From positions 888,501-952,500 of the forward strand of contig JBAIAA010000815.1 in assembly GCA_037893245.1 (NCBI GenBank): a stretch of DNA of 64,000 bases. Reading direction: 5' to 3'. Both the position numbers and the translations under genes were made by a program. The notes under the pieces were generated by a model, which was given only the letters and a program-made list of their open reading frames with translations, searched no databases and was not told where the DNA came from. The first letter of the stretch is position 1, and every line of letters begins with the position of its first letter. Source of the stretch: Crossaster papposus. Its lineage: Eukaryota > Echinodermata > Asteroidea > Velatida > Solasteridae. Below, one piece after another: positions 34,601-44,700 of this stretch.

Positions 34601-37115
34601 TCTCCTCATCCAGGTTGTTTTCTTCTTGGTTGGATTGTGGAGATGCTTTAGTCCTAGATCAAACAAGTTCATATTTTATGTTTTTGTGCCGTTTGTATGC
34701 CAAGGGTTGGGTATCAAAAAGCCTACATGTATTTAGGTATTCGTTTTCACTAATCCAGTGCCAGTGTTTGAGGAGGGCCCGTTTGAGAGCTGGGTGCACG
34801 AATCGTGGGTAGTATGGTAGGACGAACACCAGTGGGGTATTGTGGTGTTTTTTTTGTGTGTGTTTTTTTCACGCTTAGAGTCCGCGGAAGGCTCGCCCCT
34901 TTGAGGAAGGGCTAGGTCTTCGTTTGTGTATGATCCGCGCTTTTTAAGTTGGTCCTTGAATAATTCAACCCTCTCCTCAAAGTCTTTTAAATGGGTACAT
35001 ACGGTTGTTCCAGTCACTTCGCCCTTGATTAAGCAGCCAAATACCGACTTAGGGTGTGCTGAATCTCTCTGCTGTATACAAGACTCTCTGCAAGATGCAC
35101 CAAACTCCTCTTCTTATTAATACAAAATAATAGGAAACTTTTGGGACATCTCACTTCACTGGGGTAACTAGTCAGGGTACATGTAGGCTAACTAGGTGTT
35201 ATGAGTAATCACTTCTTAAACAAAGAAATAATTCATGTTGTTTTATGTTATACGTATATCTCTGGGGCTTCGAATAATGACCTTTGACCTTTAAGGTCAT
35301 ATGTGGCGGTCAATTTGTATCCTACATTTATATCACAAGAATTTACATTTTTCTACTTCCAGTGTAATTATGACCATTTTGACATCAAGATCATACAAGT
35401 ACATAATTATGTTGTTGCCGAGATACAATTTATAGTGTTTTAGTCCAGGGTCAATGACCTTTGACCTCTGCTCCTAGAATAAATAATAACTCCCATACCA
35501 GCCATGTAAGTTAAAATTAGTCTCTTCGATTTGTTTGTGCTCATTTTTATTTAATGATAATTTTCCTGTTATAAATATGACATTTTAGTAATAAAATAGT
35601 TTGTTGACCTTTGACCTCATTTTGGGAGGTCAGGATTTGGTCCCAAGGGTCAATAATTATTTGATGTCATCTTCTTTTGTAATTCTGTGCATTTTGACAC
35701 CAAGATCATATACCATATTTTGTTGCTGAAATATAATTTTTAGTGATTTAGGCAGGGGTCAATGACCTTTGACCTCTAATAAAAAAAGTTCCCCAAACCC
35801 TATCCCTCCTTCCTTTTTTTTGGTACCGGTAGTTGTCCATACCCATACCCATACCCACCAAAATCAGTTGAAATTAGCTTCTTTAAATTTTTTTCACAGA
35901 TTGGCTCAATATATGGCTAATTTAGGGTTACTAAAAAGCGCAGAATGCGAAATAGATGAAGAAATGCAGGATAGACAAATGAAATGCAGAATAGCCGAAT
36001 TTGTTGAACAAAAATCGTAGAACGTATAACAAATGTAATGTCATAGTACGTGATGGATTGAATACTACAAAAATCTGGGTAATACTTACCACTACGCTCT
36101 TGCAGTTGCTTGTGCCATCTGACCATCCATAGCATGGATTGTATGCATAATCCCATGGAAAACCAGTATCGTATTGCTTATACCCAAACCTGTCGAGAAA
36201 AAATGCATTCAATTTGGTCAAGATAAAATATACAGACCAATACTTTTTAAATACCGTACTTCATATAATGGGCCTAATTTCATACAGCTGCTTAAAACCA
36301 GTTCGCGCCGGGATTATTTTAACACCTCCGAGCCGCAAGCGGAATTATTTTTAACGAAACTGGATCTGAAGCAGTTTCAGGCCGCCAGTACCGGGAAACA
36401 CACCCACGCATTTCCGGCCTTGCTTGCTGCTGACAGACATTTCCGGCCTTGCTCGTGGCGTGATGCGTCATCCGTTTTGAATCTGGGGAAAACTTTGTGT
36501 TTATATTGGTCATCCGGCGCGAACTGGTTAACAGCCAATTTTGTGTCAATGTCTATTTTGTCTATTTCATAGAGACTAGTGTAAGTAAGCAAAAGCATGC
36601 TTAAACCCGGAGGAAAAAGTTGTTTAAATCAGTGACATCACAATAGAAACCTACCGGCACACTAACGTTAGCAAATTGGCATAGTGAAATAAGCAGCAGC
36701 ATGATTTTCTGCTACAGTAAAGTTAGCACAACTTTTCTGCTAACTGTTGAGCAGCACCATGGGGCCGTTTTCATGGAGTTTATTATTCACAAAACTAAAG
36801 GGAATATACATTTTTTTTTTTTTTTTGGGGGGGTGGGGGGGGGGTTCGGGGTAAGGGGGAAGGCCGGCTAGTATGTCATAGCAAATACTGTTGCATTGAC
36901 TAATTTTTTGACATTTTCGGTTCGTACATTGTACTCCATTCTTACCTTGGAGCTTTATTCTTATCACTGTAGCCTAGAGATCGAATGTTAATTTGTTTGT
37001 CAGAATTCTGCAGCTTGCAGGAACAGTCGTCCACTCTCTGGCATGGGGTGAGTGCACCATACACAAGTTCGAGAAATAACAGAGAAACAACAAAAATCAC
37101 AAGTGTCCGACCCAT
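22662..37115 (-). CDS. M6PR-like type I membrane protein, gene B (7 exons)
   Basis: Coding exons in order: 36946-37115, 36090-36189, 30898-31013, 28546-28627, 26869-26960, 24894-25020, 22662-22724 (750 bases, 249 aa plus stop). All introns are GT-AG with phases 2-0-2-0-2-0. Signal peptide MGRTLVIFVV to about residue 20. MRH-like lumenal domain: RVDDCSC, NPCYGW, GCQ (91-93), Arg129 split across exons 3/4, Tyr156, then NFTLTSECCCPGMC with an N-glycosylation sequon at 157. Membrane span 181-203, then RHAEGSDLIPN and DGFLFVFTCGKKSG as in M6PR tails. The C-terminus GYSGTES lacks the Tyr-x-x-hydrophobic motif seen in genes A and C. Family role is Golgi-to-endosome sorting of lysosomal enzymes; ligand here unknown. 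Its 4.9-kb intron 2 contains a large inverted-repeat element with DR1 motifs. Confidence 0.9.
23316..23445. repeat. Inverted repeat with retroposon-like hairpin
   Basis: GAGATGTGTGGTTCT and its complement AGAACCACACATCTC enclose a segment with a GGACAGTAGGC hairpin. Similar hairpins occur at retroposon ends. Not assigned to a family. Confidence 0.45.
23745..23870 (+). mobile_element. tRNA-derived SINE fragment
   Basis: A-box-like TAGCTCGGTGGTTGAG and B-box-like GGGTTTGTGTCCCACC at about tRNA spacing in gene B intron 6. The body after the head is short and no copy is seen elsewhere in the window. Confidence 0.4.
23967..24743. mobile_element. Large fold-back element in gene B intron 6
   Basis: Arms of about 300 bases (23967-24305 and 24425-24743) are near-perfect reverse complements, with AACAGGTCAAA at the outer left and its complement at the outer right. 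The loop is about 110 bases. No coding content. Confidence 0.75.
25310..25545 (+). repeat. Interspersed repeat with GTCTGTCTG stretch
   Basis: The segment with GTTGGCGGAGCTTGT, CTGTCTGTCTGTTTGTCTG, AAAAACTACTGGACGG and GAGGAGGTCTGC has the texture of a widespread invertebrate interspersed repeat. One copy in this window; class not settled. Confidence 0.45.
25715..26060 (+). repeat. 16-bp minisatellite, about 21 units
   Basis: Tandem units of the form GCCTCATAGGTCGGAC in gene B intron 5. Variants are arranged in blocks: ACCTC units first, then GTCGGAC, then GTCCGAC, then GTCCAAC units. Degenerate units continue after the adjoining SINE (26460-26530). Confidence 0.85.
26110..26460 (+). mobile_element. 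tRNA-derived SINE inserted in the minisatellite edge
   Basis: A box TGGCCAAGTGGTTAAGAGCG and B box GAGTTCGAATCCCGGCC stand at tRNA spacing. They are followed by TCCTTCGGATGGGACGTAAA and GTGCACGTAAAAGAACCC-like core sequence, seen in conserved-core metazoan SINEs. Minisatellite-like words lie on both sides. Confidence 0.7.
26637..26757. mobile_element. Small MITE near gene B exon 5
   Basis: Ends GTATTGTGAGCCACACAGC and its complement, about 120 bp, roughly 110 bases from exon 5 (26869-26960). Confidence 0.7.
27125..27309. mobile_element. GTAGTCGAGTC-type MITE
   Basis: Starts ACTGTAGTCGAGTC, ends AACTCGATTACAACTCTG, with GACTTGTG words inside. The same family is at 56806-56972. Confidence 0.6.
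29038..29064. mobile_element. TTAACCAG-type MITE end fragment
   Basis: Only the end AATAATCCCGGCGTGAACTG with GTTAA is present, next to unrelated sequence. Confidence 0.6.
29729..30112. mobile_element. AGGTAGG-type MITE, most complete copy
   Basis: Starts TTAAAGGTAGGATACAGCAT and ends GGTGTATTCTACC, about 384 bp with a GCGATCGC hairpin in the middle. Reference copy for the family. In gene B intron 3. Confidence 0.75.
30282..30520. mobile_element. GGGCCAATTTC-type MITE
   Basis: GGCCAATTTCATAAAACATG with TTGCTAAGCATG at the left and the complementary words near 30465-30520. About 240 bp, like 53411-53653. Confidence 0.65.
31020..31345. repeat. Repeat related to 54058-54260
   Basis: GTTTGCTTTTGCTGTAATTTTC, GGGGATTCATAT and AACAGAGCAAT words occur in the same order at 54058-54260. 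Starts seven bases upstream of gene B exon 3 and may include its branch-point region. Confidence 0.55.
31355..31600. mobile_element. TTAACCAG-type MITE
   Basis: TTAACCAGTTCGCGCCGG to GGTGCGAACTGGTTAA, 246 bp, TTAA at both ends. Confidence 0.85.
31601..31885 (+). repeat. Degenerate ATTTCATTCTT repeats
   Basis: About 280 bases of loosely repeated ATTTCATTCTTTAATTTCAT words. The only open frame is a low-complexity run of Phe, Ile and Val. Possibly the outer part of the adjoining DR1 element. Confidence 0.6.
32044..32480. mobile_element. MITE with poly-G loop
   Basis: TAAACCGATTAACC and TTTGACACGGCTT at the left pair with AAAGCCGTGTCAAA and TATCGGTTTA at the right. ATGGTGAGAAGACTA pairs with its near complement further in. 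The loop is the G-rich array at 32206-32324. Confidence 0.65.
32206..32324 (+). repeat. GGGGGTGA array
   Basis: Repeated GTGAGGGG units alternating with long G runs over 119 bases. Strong G-quadruplex potential on this strand. The polyproline frames on the other strand are artefacts. Confidence 0.85.
32646..32963 (+). promoter_or_regulatory. Three perfect DR1 motifs, left arm
   Basis: AGGTCAGAGGTCA at 32646-32658, AGGTCAAAGGTCA at 32808-32820 and 32951-32963. Weaker versions are near 33114 and 33272. DR1 is the consensus for RXR, HNF4 and COUP-TF type nuclear receptors. Function here is inference. Confidence 0.6.
33300..34650. other. Centre of the DR1 element, no gene
   Basis: Two related segments (about 33710-33900 and 34020-34210) share GTTCTGCTG, AAGTATCAT, GGTATGCCAG, GTGGTTG and GAGCGTAATTCTTAA, so the centre contains a tandem duplication of about 300 bases, each followed by a G run (33990-34014, 34221-34245). 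The hydrophobic frame at 33499-33843 crosses this duplication and shows no domain. Confidence 0.5.
34650..35017 (-). mobile_element. Broken Penelope-like retroelement fragment
   Basis: The minus strand has similarity to the region C-terminal to the reverse transcriptase of Penelope-like retroelements. It is a short, broken, 5'- and 3'-truncated fossil inside the DR1 element. Family assignment is from memory of the protein pattern and is tentative. Confidence 0.45.
35278..35775 (-). promoter_or_regulatory. Four perfect DR1 motifs, right arm
   Basis: TGACCTTTGACCT at 35278-35290, 35455-35467, 35605-35617 and 35763-35775. These are the minus-strand form of AGGTCAAAGGTCA, mirroring the left arm. 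Confidence 0.6.
36292..36531. mobile_element. TTAACCAG-type MITE
   Basis: TTAAAACCAGTTCGCGCCGG to GGCGCGAACTGGTTAA, in gene B intron 1 and inside a GGGCCAATTTC-like remnant (36277-36291 and around 36660-36780). Confidence 0.8.
36811..36844 (+). repeat. T-run to G-run junction
   Basis: 16 T immediately followed by G-rich sequence. Similar junctions lie at 7354, 12701, 39338, 42394 and 44231. Confidence 0.85.
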
Positions 37116-37317
37116 GTTGTTCTTGAAGTTTCCTCAGAAACAAAATTAAAGGTGGTATAATGTATATAACACAGTGGGCACAGCTTACGAATCCCGATAA
37201 ACAACGCTGTATCAAAATGCAGGGTCCGGGTACAGCTCACAAATCCCTGTGTATCACAATATGCAGTTGTGCTAAGCAGAATATGGTACACAGTTCAATA
37301 CAGTCATTAATACAATC

Positions 37318-37402
37318 TACCCCGGCCTTCAATTATTAACTTTGATCTGTTTTTTTCTGTGTACATTGTAATTATACACGAGATCAAAGGCCGGGGTACT
37401 GT
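37318..37402. repeat. Hairpin upstream of gene B
   Basis: TACCCCGGCCTT and TTTGATCT pair with AGATCAAAGGCCGGGGTA. About 200 bases upstream of the gene B start codon, so it could lie in the promoter. Most likely a MITE remnant. Confidence 0.6.
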
Positions 37403-37432
37403 ACAGAAATAATGAAGCCACGGGAAATCCTG

Positions 37433-38930
37433 GGCCGATATTCATAAAAGCCTGCTATACTAGTTGGCTGCTAAAATATGGCCCCCTATAGTTGACAGCT
37501 AAGACTTGGAAGCTAATATAATATTCATAAAACTTTGCTATATAAGCTTATGTTGGTTCAAGCTATAATGTCAGGTTGCTATAATGTCGGGAAGCAAACG
37601 TTAGAGTTAATCTGGGGTGTCTCTAACTTTCTAAGTCACTAGTACTGCAGTTGGCAACTAAATCATTTAAATTGGATAACATATTGTGACGCCACGCCCC
37701 TTTTGCGATGTGGAAGGGGAGAACTCGGAAGAGGGCGCCCTCTCCACGGAGCGTGGTGTACCCACAGACATAAATAACCTACCGGAACGCCCCTGGCCCT
37801 GAGCGGTTAGAGACAAAGATCGTAGAGCGCTGCGCGGCGCTCTATGGTCTTTGGTTAGAGACGAGTCCGTTGGGATGGAAATATACCGTCCCAGTTGGAA
37901 GGCTAGTTGTTTTGGGTGGTATGGATACGCGGGCTAATGTGATTGGTCTAATGCTTGTGACGCGGACACTAGGAACGCTGACTTTACATGAACGGCTATA
38001 GACACCAACTTTATGTGCAAAGGATCACAAACTGGTTTATTTAGACTTCTGCCTAAATCACAGAGAGGCCGATTAATCCAACGATCACGTAAACGAGGGC
38101 GCTCTACAATAAACAATTAGGATAGGAGGGCTTTGTAACGCAAGTTAGCCTAGCAATGCAGTGTACCGCAGCCAATGCCGGATGGGAGGCCTATTTCATT
38201 ATGCAATGCGCACGCAAAGAGAGACTGGAACAAGTCTAGGGCCAATACCACTTAATGGGATGTCACCCTCACTCAACATCCGTGTGTGATCGTGGGCAAC
38301 AGTGCTCCCAATTTATCGAACCGAGCCGCACAACTGGTATATATGGCCTTTCAACCAACCCCGCTCCCCACACAATATCGCGCTAAGAATGTCTACGCTG
38401 CGAGCTAGGTTACCAGCCAAGCACCATTAGTATGGGCCTGCATAAATCCTCGTGAGCCGATCTATATTCGCCGCACTTCTCGTGAGCTCCCACTAGAGGG
38501 AGCGTACACGGCCACTCGGCCGGATAGGCAACCAGCAAGCTGCTCCCACTAACTCCCATTAAGACTAGCTTTATCAATTCGTCCGCCGACAGTAAGCCCA
38601 CGGTGCATGGACCCCCGGAATCAGCTCTGCACGCGCCTTTTCATAGCCTTGCGAGGCGGCCGTAGCCCATACACGCGCGCGTGCCTCACGTCACCAAGCA
38701 GTGACTCACACTGCCCAATAACGTACGCGCAAGGCGGAGCCTAAGCGCCGCGCTCGCTTAACACACAGCTATATATGTATAGCGCACGCACAGTGCTTTA
38801 CTTGTTATTTATATTCACATCGCGCTATCTAGCGCCCTCTGTCGCGTTACAATATGATGGTTCTTCAGTTGGATTCACACCCTCCAATAATTTCCCTCAG
38901 TCGGCATTTCGAGTCTCAGTCGGCAACTGG
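37433..38930. mobile_element. GGGCCGATATTC-type MITE split by a solo LTR
   Basis: 37433-37684 follows the element at 59817-60197 (GGGCCGATATTCATAAAA, GTTGGCTGCTAA, CTGGGGTGTCTCTAA). Its continuation resumes at 38856 (GATGGTTCTTCAGTT, compare GATTCTTGGTTCAGA at 60008). The right end is worn. Confidence 0.55.
37685..38851. mobile_element. Solo LTR, probably Gypsy-type, fossil
   Basis: A 1167-bp segment beginning TGTGACGCC and ending GCGTTACA, flanked by the 4-bp direct repeat ATAT. It is richer in G+C than its surroundings and contains a TATATA stretch near its right end. No internal region or second LTR is adjacent, so it is a solo LTR left by recombination. Family is inferred from the end sequence; age unknown. 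Confidence 0.6.
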
Positions 38931-39032
38931 CCTGGACCTCAAAAACTCAGTTGACGAAATGGGCCACCAAACTAATAATTTGGTGGCCCATTTGCCGACT
39001 GAGGATCTAAATGCCGACTGAGGGAAATAACA
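38887..39032. mobile_element. Palindromic MITE
   Basis: TTTCCCTCAGTCGGCATTT and its complement form the ends. A second inner pair of CAGTCGGCAA and GGGCCACCAAA words folds in the centre. Confidence 0.7.
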
Positions 39033-41735
39033 CAGAAAGCTTTTTCAGTAATTATCCAGCATACTTTAAATATCGTCTATCGCCAGGTGTACATTGACCC
39101 CATTTGACCTTAAGTCCTTGTGAGACTTGAGACTTAGTGACCATTAGGCAGGCCCACTGACCTCTACACCTGGACGGACCATTGTCCATATTCCGCTGTG
39201 CTAACACTTGAAGACTTTGCAACAAACCTTTTAATAGGCGATGATATGTCTTGATGTTGATCACCTTTTGATCATGATGCCAGTCATCCTCCTCCCCGCT
39301 CTGTGAGGAGTTAAAAAATAATGCAATAAAAAATACCTTTTTTTTGGGGGGGGGGGGGGGGGGGGGGGCTATTTTGATGCAAAGAGTCTGGGAAAGTATA
39401 GCCAAGAAATGCCTCAAATTGCACCACAGAGCATCTAGAATCCATCAGGGCTCTTAAGCCGGCCCTGGACCCCACGCCGTGAATGGCTTCGCAATCGCTC
39501 GGCTCAGAGTCGGCAAATTTACTTCCACATCCCCCAATGAAAATGTCCTCGCTACGCCCCTGGCGACGCATAAATTAAGGGCATAGTCACTGGATCACAC
39601 AAAGGTATTATCCAATAAGATTCACTGTTTTGAGGGTACAAGATCATAGGCTATAACAAAATCGTTTGGTTTACAAACAATTAAAGCAAAGACTTTTGGA
39701 TTGGCTTAATTATTAAGGGAAGCGGGTGTTCATCAACTTACTTAGAAGACAAAGTGACTGATTTATTTAAGTTTAATACTGTAGTTATGGTGGCTACAAC
39801 AACACACCTTTTCCTTGGACTTGATCTTGCCCCAAATTTTAAACAATTATGATGTATGAAGTTTCTGAGGCCGGGTCGATTTCACCAATGCTAATTGATC
39901 ATCTAAGGAAACAAATAAATAACTAATTTTAGCTTGCACTTAGATGCAAGTAATTCCGAAGTATTTGTAGGTGGAATGTAATCGCGGTGGCTGCAATCGC
40001 GGCTATATTTCCCTGTGGATTTGGATGGAGCCGACCGTGTATACCCTAGTATGGACGTAAATAGTATGGCCTTAGTATAGTCTGTTGTATCTATGGGTAA
40101 AGTGGGTAGGAGAGATTGATCAATACCTCTCAACTATAAAGCTTTGAAAAACTGCGGTCACGGTGGTCAAAAAGCGTTTTGACCTTATTTGATTCTTTAT
40201 CCATTCTTCTATAAAGGCAAACATGACGTCTTCACAAATTAATTTTTCTTACGATTTCATTTTGTGCAACTTTATTTATACTCCTCAATATCTAAAAACT
40301 AGTTTGACATTTCTTTAGTTTGATTGAATTGTTCATGCTTCTTTGAACAACTGATGATGAGGGTGCTGTTTCTGTGATGTTATTTTAGGAAGACACTGTT
40401 CAGTTTAGGGTTTTCCTGTTAAAAATGAGAACATTTGCTCATTCATTTCATTTGTGAGAAACGTTTGCTCATTGCCTTTTATTGCTATGTATTGTCACAA
40501 CTATCAAATCACCAAAACTGATATCAAAAATGCTGCCCAATGATGGTGCTGAAATAACCGTGACATAAAGGTTTTATCCCTGAAATAACGTCAAACTTTT
40601 GCTCATGATTATGATTGTATTAAAATTTGCATTCGAATAAAAACCCAAAAGGCAACAAAATACCAATGAAATGGCAAATCAAAACATAAAAGTAAGGTTA
40701 CAGGTAGTAAACACCATTTGCTTTTACTGTAAAAGTATGATGGATTCTGACGGATTTAGGATAACATGCTGGCATAACAATATTTTGCAGTGTTTTTTCA
40801 TAGAGTCTTCAAAGTCCATCACCTCAAAATCTATTTGCAGTACTGCACAATCCTGCAGTACTGCTAGGCTTAACATTCTGAATCCATCGATTCCATCAGT
40901 TTGTCTAATATGGAGGTATTCTCAGTCCGCCGATTCAGGTACATTAGGGTTAAAAAAATCTTGTGAAGACTATTGGTTGCCATCTTTATATAAATTTTTA
41001 AGTTTTTTTAACAACGAGTTGCAATATTAAATGTGCATGTTTACAAACTGCGTGCACAAAGATACAACAGTGTTCAAGAACGTCACAGTGGGCGAGTTAT
41101 ACAGGCAAGATTAAAAATAAAATTAAAATATATTTTATACAAGATGTGCTTTTCATTTTTAGTAAACATAATTTGTTTTAGTAAATATACAATTTAATAG
41201 TTTTACTATTATGTACAAGGAAGCTGATGTGAAAAATGCATAATATTTGCTTTAATATAATTTTGCAAAATAAACATAATACAAGAACAACAACTTGGAG
41301 TTGACACACGGTGCAACAGTAAAACTATTTGTATAATGATTAAACAATTGGGAAATTTAATAGTCTGTTGGGGGTCAAAAATCATGTCCCATATGCAATT
41401 TCGGGTACATTCTTAAAAACTTCCAGAAGACCATTTTCAGGGTACAGTTTTCAACCAAAAGAGGCAAAATTCTGGATTTTTTTTTGTCTAATGGTGTGGC
41501 ATGTGGGTCAGCTGTCCAAATGTAAAAAGAAAACAAAAATTCTTGAAATCGGTTTTTGTACTTTTAAATGCCAAACGGGTCAGAAAAAAATGGCATCAGG
41601 CATGTATGAACTTTAAATGTATCCATGTGTGACCCTAAAAGTTTCAAAGAGTGTACCCTAAAAGTTTCAAAGAGTGTAGTGTACCCAAAAATACATATGG
41701 GCTCCGCAGGCCCACTGACTATAAAGTACGATTAT
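39033..41735. other. Intergenic, B to C, no gene seen
   Basis: Contains a T/G tract at 39338-39368 and AT-rich sequence. The open frame at 40671-41030 has no recognisable domain, its codon use is AT-driven, and it contains an internal TGCAGTACTGCACAAT palindrome. AAAGTTTCAAAGAGTGTA repeats briefly at 41638-41676. Confidence 0.45.
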
Positions 41736-44700
41736 TTAGAGATGGCTATATTCAGCATTTTGCTGATCTGCTCCAGCATACCTAACACCAGAACTCCTTC
41801 CACAAGAGAAGATAAAGACACAACCATCCTAGAAAAAAGGAATAAAATGAAGAAAAAAAACAAAACACTTGGAATTTGGTGGAAAGAACCATTTCTAATA
41901 TATTGATGTATTTACCAGTAAGCTACTACCGTCATTGCCTTGATCTCTGAAATTTACATGCACAGGGTCACCTTTGTTGTAAGTTGGAAAATTTGTAATT
42001 TTTCTTAAATTTTTCTTTGTTTTGGGGGGTTCAGGAGATGCAGACTTTTCCCCAAAAACATCCACCTATTTTGTCCTTTGATCACTTTAGTCCAAATATC
42101 TGATTTTTTAAAGAACATTATGTCCGGTTGACTTCGGATGTCACCAATGTCACCAAAACAGGAGGAATTCCTCCCATTTCCGAAAATGTTCTCTAAGTTT
42201 TCCCGAATACATTCCATTGACATTGAGGTATTATCGTTTCCGGGAGTAAAATGGTTGTATGGTAAACAACAAAATTGTTGCATGGTAAACAACAAAATGC
42301 CTGACGTCCCACATTGTTTTTCTGTTTTGCAGCAAATCAAAGCTTGCAGCCAAAATGACAAATATTACTATTTAAACCAAATGTGGGCATTGCTTTTTTT
42401 TTTGGGGGGGGGGGGGGGGGGAGGCTGGCGGCTACTTGACCTACAATTTAGACGTCTGAGAATTGTCAGGTCAGGGAACCAGACTATATCTAAAATTTTA
42501 ACAACTTTGCGCTTCAAACCTGTAATATCAGTCAGAGTGCAGCGTATAAAACTGGATTAAAAACGTTCCTTTTTAGCTTGTACTTTGAATAATGATTTAA
42601 TTTCAATAATTATTTTTAGCTCGTTTTGTAATTTAAATGATTTGTTGTAGTTTCTTAAGAAATATTTACTTTTTATTATTGTACAGAGTGCTGAGGCGCA
42701 TGTGTAGTGCTCTTTAAATCAACATATATTATTATTATTATTATTATTATAACGACGCACATGGCAAGGTTTTATTTGCAGCGAGTTGGCAATTTCGGGT
42801 ATTCAAGAATTTGCAAGGTTTTTAACTAGGGCTTGGGAGTGCCCCTCGAAAAACGAACATAAAATTTCTTAAATTGGAAGATTCAGGATAAAATGAAACA
42901 GTGAGCAAAATTTTGATATTTTCTGTGTTGATTGGTGCCAATTTTTAAAGATTAATTCTGATTTGAAGTTATTATTTAGCCTTTTGAAATGAGGTATATA
43001 TCTAGAACTTTTTCGACACTCCCTGTACGTTTTGAGTGACCCCTGAAGTTAAAGCCAACATTTGTCATTTGCTAGAAAGTTGAAAAGTTACGTACCATTC
43101 ACATCTCTGCCGGTTCGACCAGTTATTTTTATTCGAAAAATTTCACACTTTCCTGTCTTGATGCGTTTGTATTGACCGGCAATCGTGGTTGCAGACAAAA
43201 AAATTGGGAGGCAAACAATGGGTCCACGATTGACACAACGTTCACGATCTCAACTCGTGTACAAATGCTATGGCGATCATCCAAAAACGTACAAACAAAA
43301 AGAGGTAAGACGGTCGGACAATGCCCGGTCCACAATTGCCAGTCAAAACATGACTACGTGTGTACTTTCTATGTATGTGTATACACGTATTGTGGCCTAT
43401 ATCAATGTTATGCCTTTGTATATAACGTGCATGCGAAAGATGAACGATGGGCATGCCTCAGCTCACAGCTGATCTGACAGCCTTTAAGAGTCGCGTTACG
43501 CGATTTGTAATGACGCGAGCCTAGTTCGGGGGTTGACCAATGAGAAATGCACACTCATGCAATAAAAGCTATTTCAGAACCCCATCCAAAACATTCACAA
43601 TAATGGCTCTAGAATTTAGATTTTAGAGTGACCCTGACTGTTTTCGATCATTAAGTGAACAACAGTTACGAAGACAAGTTAATTTCATAATCAAACTTGT
43701 CATAGAACTGTCAATTTATTCTGCTGTTTTGCGTCTTTATTAAGGGAATAAATATGTGTTTGAGAGGTTCGGCTCTGGTAATTATCAGCGCCCAGACTCC
43801 AAGCGGTATTAAACAGAGTAATTAATACCGACCGAACACACATTTATTCCAATTCATAAATACCTTTTTTGTAAAATTCAGCCAAAAAGCCCCGAAAATC
43901 ACGGAAAATTTAGGTGTTTTGCCATTCTGTGTGTTTTCCCCTATCCATGTTCACGGGCCACTGTCAAATGACATGTTTCCGCCTCTGTGTAGAGCTACAC
44001 AATACATGCAGTAAAGCGTATTTACTATGAACCAGACTAAATGGCCATCACTGCATTGGCAACCTCGTTCCCAGAGTGTTGAGCTGTACGCTATTTTCAC
44101 ATGAACTTTTCAGGCACGGTCAAGAGGTTTGCTTTTATCGCTTTTTTTTCAATGGTTTTAAATTTATTTAAAAATGGTTTTAAATATAATTATTTTCTCA
44201 TCCCAGATTCCCTGATCTCCGAAACCCACCTTTTTTTTTTTGGGGGGGGGAAACAATTTATCTTCTTTCACAAAAGTAAATACAGGTAACTCTAGAAATT
44301 ATGACGTCACAACAAAAATAGCGCCGAGAAAGCAGACGATATTTTTACATCACCTTTTCAGGCTTTGCCAAGAAGATTATATTTATTAATCCATCTTGTA
44401 TGGATTCAAATTACAACTCATTTAAAAAAGGGTTTAAACATAATTATTCTCTTTACCCCAAATTTCCCTGAGCTTCATAACCCACTCACTTTCGGTTTTG
44501 ATTAAAATAAATATTTATCGAAAATGTGACGTCACTCCAAGTACGGAATGACGCGGATCCAGTCGCGCAACGCCGAGGTAGGAATAATGTTGTCCATGTG
44601 CAGAGGCCACTTTTGTTGCCATCTGGTTTTAAACACTTCCAGCCATGTCTTTATCGTCCGTTTAATACCGGCCACTTGACGGGCTCTCGACCAATAGGAA

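Larger units (their letters stand above)
31890..36010. mobile_element. Long inverted-repeat element carrying a DR1 array
   Basis: Outer ends share TTCGGC(G/T)ATTCTGCAT. Inner arms at about 32530-33290 and 35270-35890 are reverse complements, each made of tandem blocks of about 143-177 bases. Each block holds an AGGTCA-N-AGGTCA motif. The centre (about 33300-35260) is unrelated sequence containing poly-G tracts and a retroelement fragment. It is in intron 2 of gene B. No transposase recognised; exact ends uncertain. Confidence 0.6.

Noticed and set aside
40671-41030. 119-residue intergenic frame
   Set aside because: No recognisable domain, AT-driven composition, and no promoter or splice evidence.
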